From: Pararhizobium qamdonense
GTDB lineage: Bacteria; Pseudomonadota; Alphaproteobacteria; Rhizobiales; Rhizobiaceae
Length of the DNA stretch: 64,000 nt
NCBI RefSeq assembly: GCF_029277445.1
Contig: NZ_CP119566.1
Location: forward strand, 2,854,001-2,918,000
Direction of reading: 5' to 3'
The first letter of the stretch is position 1. Every line of letters starts with the position of its first letter. The notes beneath the pieces are model-generated. The model searched no databases, was not told the DNA's origin, and was given only the letters and a program-made list of their open reading frames with translations. Both the position numbers and the translations under genes were made by a program. Positions 58,308 through 64,000 of this stretch are shown here, in pieces.

Positions 58308-59864
58308 CTATTCTACCGTGTATTTCAGCGTTCCCAGCGACCAGCGCACGCCACGGTTTTCCGCATCGCCGGTCCAGGTTTTCTGCAGCCGGGCGACGAT
58401 TTCGCTCAGAGACTGGCGGGCATCGAGCTCTCCATTCAGGCCCTGCGACGATGGCGCTACGTCCTGCAAGTCCACGGCATCGCTGACGACGATGGCGACC
58501 AGCATATTCTCGCCGCTGCCCTCAGCCTCAAAATCGAAGCCATAATAGCCGTCCGGGATCGTCAGCGTCGAACCGGCCGAAAGCGGCGTGATTTTCTGTG
58601 CCAAGTCGTTGGGGAATATCTGCGTGGCGGTACCCTCGCCGTTCACATCGAGAAGGATGAGATGTCCCGCATTTCGGCTGGTGACGGAAATCTCGAAGGC
58701 CTGGCCTTTGTTCAAAGCCGGGCCTTTATCCAGCAATACCGTGACATCGCCCGTATCCGCCTTCCCGACGATGTCGCCGATCGCTTCGACAGGATTGGCA
58801 TCGACATAGGCGGGTGCCACGGCAGCCTCGACCACGACCTCTTGGTAAGCAGGCTCCGGCTTGGCCGCCGGTTGCTGTGCAATTGCCTGTTCCGCCGTGT
58901 CCGGTTCCGGTTTGGCGATGCTGGTGCCGAGCATATCCGGCACGCTTTCCAGCTGCGGATCGAGATTGTCGCAGCCGTCCAGCGTCGCGCAATAGTCCTT
59001 CGATTTGCGGGTCACATATTCGAAAAGCTCGGCATTGCTGACGAGACCGTTGCCATTCGCGTCGGATTCTTCAGGTTTGTAGCCGGCTATGTAAGCGGAT
59101 GTGAAAACGCCATGCCGATCTTCGACCGGCAGGCGAACATCGTCCCACGCCACCTGATAGGCAGCCGCAGCACTCCAGGCGGTCAGCCCACCGGCCGTCA
59201 ATTGCGCGGGTTTATCGACAACACCGAGATCGATGCGCAGGCCCCGTGTTGCCGGCTGTTTGGTGCTTTGCGCAAACGGGCGCGGCAGATAACGGGCGCC
59301 TTGCAAGCCTGATACGGCCTCTCGCGACAAGGAACGGGAAATCGTCCCGGAATGGCAGGCATCGATCACCAGCGTCACTGCCCTGCCCTTCAGTTTCTCC
59401 AGCACGGCCTCCAGTTCGTCATCGAGGATGACATTGGTCCAGTCCTCGTCACCGGCTTTGAGATCATAGGTTGAAATGGCCTCGTCCATCCCATCCTCTT
59501 CGTCGCCACTCATATCCTTGACCTGCAGGCCATGCCCGGAAAAATACAGATAGACCCGGTCGCCCGGCGACGTTCCGGCAATCAGCCATTCGTCCATCGA
59601 CGACAAAATCGCCTGACGGGTGGCCTTGTCATCGGTGAGGACCCGGATTTCCTCAGGCTTGAACTGCAGCGTGCCGGTCAACAGAGACTGGATTGCCTTC
59701 ACATCGTTCTTCGGTCCATGCAGAAACATGTCTTCCGGCAGGTTTTCATAGGTGCCGATGCCGATGACCAGCGCCCGGTCCTGCGCCCACGCCCCTGCCG
59801 GTTGCGCCCCCAGCGATGCCAGGCACCAGAGCGCGGCTGTGGCAGTGTTGCGCAAAACCGTCAT
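58308..59864 (-). CDS. Exported caspase-family protease with EF-hand-like loop and DUF4384-like domain
   Basis: A 518-residue protein. A signal peptide covers about residues 1-28 (ends GAWA/QDR). The caspase-like (peptidase C14) domain starts ALVIGIGTYENLPED and holds the dyad His111 (YLYFSGHGLQ) and Cys170 (VIDACHSGT). A canonical 12-residue EF-hand loop lies at 268-279 (DANGNGLVSNAE). After a Pro/Ala/Glu linker (about 312-365), a C-terminal DUF4384-like beta domain spans about 375-460 (LNKGQAFEISVTSRNAGHLI, LLDVNGEGTATQIFPND). The ATG at 59864 overlaps the stop of the preceding protease gene by 1 nt (TGATG). It is the last gene of the operon. Substrate and cleavage specificity are unknown. 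Confidence 0.88.
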   Translation of the reverse strand: MTVLRNTATAALWCLASLGAQPAGAWAQDRALVIGIGTYENLPEDMFLHGPKNDVKAIQSLLTGTLQFKPEEIRVLTDDKATRQAILSSMDEWLIAGTSPGDRVYLYFSGHGLQVKDMSGDEEDGMDEAISTYDLKAGDEDWTNVILDDELEAVLEKLKGRAVTLVIDACHSGTISRSLSREAVSGLQGARYLPRPFAQSTKQPATRGLRIDLGVVDKPAQLTAGGLTAWSAAAAYQVAWDDVRLPVEDRHGVFTSAYIAGYKPEESDANGNGLVSNAELFEYVTRKSKDYCATLDGCDNLDPQLESVPDMLGTSIAKPEPDTAEQAIAQQPAAKPEPAYQEVVVEAAVAPAYVDANPVEAIGDIVGKADTGDVTVLLDKGPALNKGQAFEISVTSRNAGHLILLDVNGEGTATQIFPNDLAQKITPLSAGSTLTIPDGYYGFDFEAEGSGENMLVAIVVSDAVDLQDVAPSSQGLNGELDARQSLSEIVARLQKTWTGDAENRGVRWSLGTLKYTVE

Positions 59865-61402
59865 CACAAGTGTTCCCGTGTGTAGAGCGGCTGGATTGCC
59901 ACGCTCGTATCGGTGCCGTCGAGCCGCGTGACCAGAAGCTTCAGTACAGTGGCGGCATCCACGCTCTTGCTGGCCAAAGCCGCGCCGATCGCATCGATAG
60001 GTTCATTGGTCGAGATCACGATCAGATGATCGGCGCCGAAGGGTTCGACCACCTGCAGATTGCTGAGCTTGAACCCGGCACTCGCCGTTCCCTCCGACTG
60101 CACATCCAGCAACTGTATCTGCCCGGTGTTGGCCAGATTGAACACAACCATGTTTCTATAGCCGGAGGCCGGTGCATTGAAGGCAATCTTGTCGCCGGCG
60201 GCGTAGATGTCCTTCTGCGGCGTCAGGGACACTGTGCCCGGATTCTGGCTCGCCATGATCTTCAGGAAATCGAGCAGGATGAACTTATCGACAACCGGCT
60301 GTATCGAGCGGCCATCGATATGCTCGCCGGCAACGTCGCCGTTTGGCGTGTAGACAATGCCGCTCGCGGCATCCCAGCGATAGGGCACGCCTGTGCCACC
60401 CACATTGTCCGGCACGGCATCGGAGCCCTCGACAGATAGGGCCAGCTTGCCATTCCAGCCGGATTCGCGGACGGATTTATGCATCTTCTCCGCTTCCGGT
60501 GCGATTGCCACAGTGGCGCTGCGCGTCAACGGCATGACCACCTCATCGTCGGAGCGTGGCAGTTGCGGTGTGAAATTGGGAACCTGCAGGGCCTCCGACT
60601 GGGTCTTCACAGTGGCAAAGACATAATCCTCGAGCTCCACCCGCGACAGGCGGCCGTCACCATTGCGATCTGCCGCCCCCTCGACAGCGCGGGCAAAACT
60701 CCAGCTCAAGGCACCGCGCGGCTCGCCGCTGATAATGACCTCAGGCGACGGCTGGCTCTCCAGCGATGCGGCAAGCACCGTGACAGTGCGAAATTGAGTT
60801 TCTTTCACCGCAGCACCCGACACCGCCTCCTCAGACGGCGGCGGCAGCTTCACCGTGACGGCATGGGCAAGGCGGGTCTTGCCGGAAAAGGACCGGCTCA
60901 TGCCGCCGGAATGGCAGCTGTCGGAGACGAACAGGACCTGCACGCCTTTGGCTTCCGCTTCGGAAAACCAAGCATTCAGCTCGTTATCGACGATGATCTC
61001 ATGGTCGGTTTCGGCGGCGCGGCTGCGGTCGAAGCCTGGCAATTGCAGGAACTCGTCGAGACCGTCGGCCTCGTCCCCGGCCACAAGTTCCGGCATCTGC
61101 GCACCGTGCCCGGCATAGGTGAAGATGATCGTGTCGCCCTTGGCCGCACGGGCAACAAACCCGCTCCAGGCCGCACGGATATCGTCCTTGCGGGCGGCGG
61201 CATCGAAAAACGCCGCGATCTGATCAACGCTTGCCCGCCGCAACGACGCTTCGACATCCTTGGCATCCTTGACGGCACCGTCCAGGCTGACCTCATAGGG
61301 GTAGGCATCGACGCCGACAACAAGAGCGAAAGTCGCTGAGGATGCGGCACCGAGCGGCACTGCAGCCAGGAGGAGAGCAAGGGCCAGGCGGCGCAGCATC
61401 AT
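59864..61402 (-). CDS. Second exported caspase-family protease with EF-hand-like loop
   Basis: A 512-residue protein with a signal peptide (MLRRLALALLLAAVPLGAASS) leading straight into the caspase-like fold ATFALVVGVDAYPYEV. Catalytic residues are His99 (IFTYAGHGAQMPEL) and Cys163 (VSDSCHSGGMSRS). A perfect EF-hand loop is at 245-256 (DRNGDGRLSRVE). The C-terminal region 391-465 (LTPQKDIYAAGDKIAFN, MVVFNLANTGQIQLLDVQSE) resembles DUF4384. It differs strongly from its neighbour outside the motifs, so this is not a recent duplicate. The start follows the stop of the OmpA gene without any gap, with GGAG 6 nt upstream, and the stop overlaps the next protease gene. Confidence 0.87.
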   Translation of the reverse strand: MMLRRLALALLLAAVPLGAASSATFALVVGVDAYPYEVSLDGAVKDAKDVEASLRRASVDQIAAFFDAAARKDDIRAAWSGFVARAAKGDTIIFTYAGHGAQMPELVAGDEADGLDEFLQLPGFDRSRAAETDHEIIVDNELNAWFSEAEAKGVQVLFVSDSCHSGGMSRSFSGKTRLAHAVTVKLPPPSEEAVSGAAVKETQFRTVTVLAASLESQPSPEVIISGEPRGALSWSFARAVEGAADRNGDGRLSRVELEDYVFATVKTQSEALQVPNFTPQLPRSDDEVVMPLTRSATVAIAPEAEKMHKSVRESGWNGKLALSVEGSDAVPDNVGGTGVPYRWDAASGIVYTPNGDVAGEHIDGRSIQPVVDKFILLDFLKIMASQNPGTVSLTPQKDIYAAGDKIAFNAPASGYRNMVVFNLANTGQIQLLDVQSEGTASAGFKLSNLQVVEPFGADHLIVISTNEPIDAIGAALASKSVDAATVLKLLVTRLDGTDTSVAIQPLYTREHL

Positions 61403-62302
61403 TCAATTCTCCACATCGACTTCGACGCGCCGGTTCATCTGGTTCAGCGTCTCCTCATCATAAGCGCTGGCATCATCCGCCTTGAACGGTTCGTCCTCAC
61501 CTTTGCCTAAGGTTTTCCAAACGCCTGCATACCCCTCGGCAACGAGGTATCCCGCCAGCGCATCAGCGCGTGCCAGCGACAAAACACGATTGGCTTCCTG
61601 CGTGCCGACGGGGTCGGTGTGTCCGGTGAGCGTGATCGCCTTGGGCTTGACCGATTTCAGGCATTCCGACAGGTCCCTGGCGGAAGCCAGCCCTTCCGGG
61701 GTAAATTCCGCCGTGCCGAAGACATAGCGCACCGGCGTCGATTTCTTCTTCAGGGAGACGCCGCGATAGCTGATCTTGCAGGCGCCGCGCACAGTGAGTT
61801 TTACGGGGTTTGGGGAGGCAAGCCGCATCTCCGTTGCCATATGATCGAGCCTGACGATATAGGCCTGATCCGGCGCCATCCATTGCGGCGTCAGCACCTC
61901 GTTGCCGGCATCCTCCAGCGCCAGCTGATAGTAGCGGGCCGCCGCCTCATAAGTCCGCCGGTCACGGTTGATGTCCCCCAGCGCGTCGAAAACCTGCCAG
62001 GGTGCCGAATTGCTTGTGCGGATCGCCTCAAGCTCGCGTTCGAAATCTGCGAGATTTGCACCCTGCCCGACAGCGCCGACAATCCGGTTGAAGGACGCCA
62101 GCGCCGCCACGCGGTTAATCATCGCCTTGTCGTCGGCGGTACAACCGGGCTTCGGCATGCCGGCAATCTGCTTGGCCAATGCCTCGTTGCCCGCATTGGT
62201 GGCCTTGGCAATCTGCGCCAGGGCATCGCAGGCGGCCGTTGCCGTCCCGGCACAGAAAAATATCAGCAGCGATGCCCCGGCAAGAACCCTCAATCGCATC
62301 AT
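61403..62302 (-). CDS. OmpA-domain protein of the caspase operon
   Basis: A 299-residue exported protein. A signal peptide (MMRLRVLAGASLLIFFCAGTATA) is followed by a helical repeat-like middle part (about 25-170; DALGDINRDRRTYEAAARYY looks TPR-like). The C-terminal OmpA-like domain (about 195-298) contains the peptidoglycan-binding pattern ITLTGHTDPVGTQEANRVLS and LARADALAGYLVAEG, ending NQMNRRVEVDVEN. Such domains bind diaminopimelate of peptidoglycan. The start could also be 62314 (MERRMMRLR); both have GGAAA-type sites. No lipobox is evident, so it is expected to be soluble in the periplasm. It is directly coupled to the downstream protease gene. Confidence 0.87.
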   Translation of the reverse strand: MMRLRVLAGASLLIFFCAGTATAACDALAQIAKATNAGNEALAKQIAGMPKPGCTADDKAMINRVAALASFNRIVGAVGQGANLADFERELEAIRTSNSAPWQVFDALGDINRDRRTYEAAARYYQLALEDAGNEVLTPQWMAPDQAYIVRLDHMATEMRLASPNPVKLTVRGACKISYRGVSLKKKSTPVRYVFGTAEFTPEGLASARDLSECLKSVKPKAITLTGHTDPVGTQEANRVLSLARADALAGYLVAEGYAGVWKTLGKGEDEPFKADDASAYDEETLNQMNRRVEVDVEN

Positions 62303-62386
62303 GCGCCTTTCCATTTCATTTCCAGTCAAACCGCCATGTCCAGCCTGACCGAACAGGCCAACCGGCACTGCGCGGCCGACGCCCGC

Positions 62387-64000
62387 CTATTTTATGATCT
62401 CGAAGGTCACCACTTGCAGGCCGCTGGCGCCCTTGTCGTCCTCGGCTTTCTTGGCAAGGTTGATCGCCAGTCCGCGCGTCGGCGGTAGATGCGACTGCGC
62501 CACCAGCTGGCGCGCCCGCTCCACGGTCAGCTTTTGATCGCCCAGCCCACCCTCGCGGCAGTAGGCGATCATGGTTTCGGCCGGTGCCGGCGTGTCGAAG
62601 GTCAGATCGCCGGTTCCGGGCTGCGGGATCAGGCGTTTCTCGCCCGGTTGCAGCGTGGTATTGCCGATCATCGCATCGGGAATGACTTCCACGTTGCCGG
62701 TCTCTTCCACATACAGGATCTGCAATTCGCAGGCCCTGTTGGCACTCAGCTCGAAGGACAGCTGGTCGCCGACCTTCGCGGTGGTCGTGGCCACATGCAG
62801 CGCCAGTTCAAGCTTGCCGCGATCGGCAGGCTGCTCCTGGCGATAGGCGGGCGTCGCGGCCGCGATTGTCTGCGGCTTGACATAATCCTGCTGCGCCGTT
62901 TGACCGGCCACGTCCTCACCTCCACCGGCCGTGGCCACGTGGACGGTTGCCGTGTCGAGCGGCTTCAGCTGCATCAGGGGATGCAGAAGCAGCGGAAATT
63001 GCTGCTCGACCTCGGCGCGGGGGACCGTCGCGCCCGCCTCAAGCGTCGTCACCCAGTCGATGCCAAGCCGCAGCGTATCGACATCCTCCACCCGCTTGAT
63101 CGCCGAGGACAACTCTGTCGGCGTCATGTCGAACTCAGCCGCGAGCGCATCGAAATCGAGTTCATCCTCATATTTGTCGCCAAAATAGGTGACGAGTTCG
63201 GCATTGCCGGGCGCCTGCATGCTCTGAGCGCTGCCATCTGGCGTCGGCTCGGTCACACCGAGCTTGACCAGCGCCTCGACGAAACGCTGCCGGTCCTTGT
63301 TATAGGCGGCATCAAGCTCTTCCTGCGGCACGTACATATCCAAGAGAATGGCCTGCTGATCCCGGGTGAACAGCGTCGATGTCTGGATATGCTCGCGCAG
63401 CTGGTCGCGTTTCGACAGGATGCCGTTGGCATGGCAATCGAAACAGGAGCGGGCATTGATGATCTCGACCCCCTTGCCGATCGGCCGCTTGCGGAAGGAC
63501 ACGATCGAGGTTGGCCCGATATCCAGCTGCTTTCCCGCCGCTGTCGACAGGTAATAGCCCTGCAGCCCGTTCGGCAGCGAGAAGATCATCTCGCCGCCAT
63601 CGTGCTCAAACGGCGTCAGACCGCCATCGAACGGTTCCAGTTCCTTCGGCCCTTGCGGAAAACGCTTCAGCACCTGGCGGCCGACATCGCCGCCGAAATC
63701 ATAGGACTTCCAGTAGTAGCCGCCGAACGGCATATCGTGGCGTTCCAGCATGCGGTTATGATCTGAAACCCCTGACGATCCATCGGCAAAACCCGCGCGC
63801 AGCACCTGGCGGCGGCGGATATTGTCATCGACATTGATCTGGAACCGCTGTTCGAGTTCGCGGATATGGGTCGGCAGCTTCATCAGCCGGTTGTAGATCT
63901 TTGGTTTGGCGGCATTGGCCATGAACCAGTCGATGCGCATGATCGGCAGGACGGTGCCGGTTTCCTTGGTGAGCGCCAGAAGCGAGGCATCGCTGGCGGG
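62387..64000 (-). CDS. CxxCH-containing (haem c-like) protein with C-terminal DUF4384-like domain, 5' end outside window
   Basis: The frame is open to the window edge, giving at least 537 residues without the N-terminus; sequence before the first internal ATG (63940) continues in good coding style, so the true start lies outside. The visible N-terminal part (RIDWFMANAAKPKIY, RAGFADGSSGVSDHNRMLER, PFGGYYWKSYDFGGDVGRQ, GGEMIFSLPNGLQGYYL) belongs to a family of cytochrome-c-like exported proteins. One haem-attachment motif CFDCH (SCFDCHANG) lies at visible residues 186-190. The C-terminal about 110 residues form a DUF4384-like domain (KVGDQLSFELSANRACELQI, VIPDAMIGNTTLQPGEKRLI). It is followed after about 70-85 nt by the OmpA gene on the same strand. 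Confidence 0.8.
   Translation of the reverse strand, partial: PASDASLLALTKETGTVLPIMRIDWFMANAAKPKIYNRLMKLPTHIRELEQRFQINVDDNIRRRQVLRAGFADGSSGVSDHNRMLERHDMPFGGYYWKSYDFGGDVGRQVLKRFPQGPKELEPFDGGLTPFEHDGGEMIFSLPNGLQGYYLSTAAGKQLDIGPTSIVSFRKRPIGKGVEIINARSCFDCHANGILSKRDQLREHIQTSTLFTRDQQAILLDMYVPQEELDAAYNKDRQRFVEALVKLGVTEPTPDGSAQSMQAPGNAELVTYFGDKYEDELDFDALAAEFDMTPTELSSAIKRVEDVDTLRLGIDWVTTLEAGATVPRAEVEQQFPLLLHPLMQLKPLDTATVHVATAGGGEDVAGQTAQQDYVKPQTIAAATPAYRQEQPADRGKLELALHVATTTAKVGDQLSFELSANRACELQILYVEETGNVEVIPDAMIGNTTLQPGEKRLIPQPGTGDLTFDTPAPAETMIAYCREGGLGDQKLTVERARQLVAQSHLPPTRGLAINLAKKAEDDKGASGLQVVTFEIIK

Noticed and set aside
58308..61402. The caspase-like pair considered as part of a CRISPR-associated caspase or other phage-defence island
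   Set aside because: Both proteases carry signal peptides and sit with an OmpA-domain protein; there are no cas, TPR-CHAT, reverse transcriptase or restriction genes nearby.
62489..63766. A 425-codon open frame antisense to the CxxCH protein gene
   Set aside because: Composition is that of a reverse-frame shadow; the minus-strand protein shows a clear family pattern and haem motif.

Overview
The window reads as chromosomal core DNA of an alphaproteobacterium of the Rhizobiaceae (Rhizobium/Agrobacterium/Sinorhizobium type). The evidence is a recognisable ExoR regulator, the aapJQMP general amino-acid ABC transporter, a PopZ polar organiser, an EipB (DUF1849) envelope protein, LpxI instead of LpxH in the lipid A pathway, a rhizobial intergenic palindromic element, and GC-rich codon use throughout. 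No tRNA, rRNA, CRISPR array, insertion sequence or prophage was seen. Bases 1-31 lie downstream of the first gene and are too short to call. The gene at the right edge runs off the window.

Layout. 32-9.2 kb: a giant SPOR-domain membrane protein, argS, dgt, divergent erpA, a cardiolipin synthase and xth. 9.2-19.6 kb: exoR, a FadL-type porin, then valS-popZ-tolC-pcm on the minus strand and a PagL-like outer-membrane protein on the plus strand. 19.6-25.4 kb: exbD/exbB, comEC and divergent gltA. 25.4-38.7 kb: a long minus-strand block, rpsB-tsf-pyrH-frr-uppS-cdsA-rseP-bamA-lpxD-fabZ-lpxA-lpxI-lpxB, which links translation factors to phospholipid, undecaprenyl, lipid A and outer-membrane protein assembly. 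38.9-44.8 kb: eipB, a plus-strand group (ridA, GDPD, FemAB-like, HIT), a PAP2 phosphatase and azlCD. 44.9-53.4 kb: clpS-clpA, a phasin, DUF3126, cysE, an alpha/beta hydrolase, a CHCC zinc-finger protein, an FAD monooxygenase and a cystathionine beta-lyase. 53.7-58.0 kb: aapJQMP.

58.3-64.0 kb holds the most unusual unit. It is a minus-strand operon encoding a CxxCH (haem c-like) protein with a C-terminal DUF4384-like domain (5' end outside the window), an OmpA-domain protein, and two different caspase-family proteases. All members whose N-terminus is visible have export signals. Both proteases keep the His/Cys dyad, carry a canonical 12-residue EF-hand-like loop after it, and end in a DUF4384-like beta domain. 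The last three genes are joined by zero-gap or 1-nt overlaps. I infer a periplasmic, envelope-anchored, possibly calcium- and redox-responsive protease system. A compact cloverleaf-shaped palindromic repeat separates this operon from the convergent aap operon.

Much of the window serves the cell envelope: lipid A synthesis, BamA, RseP, EipB, ExoR, TolC, FadL, PagL-like, ExbBD, SPOR protein and cardiolipin synthase. Several genes have clear intrinsic terminators, and some start codons (tolC, the PagL-like gene, DUF3126) are GTG codons chosen by their Shine-Dalgarno sequences.
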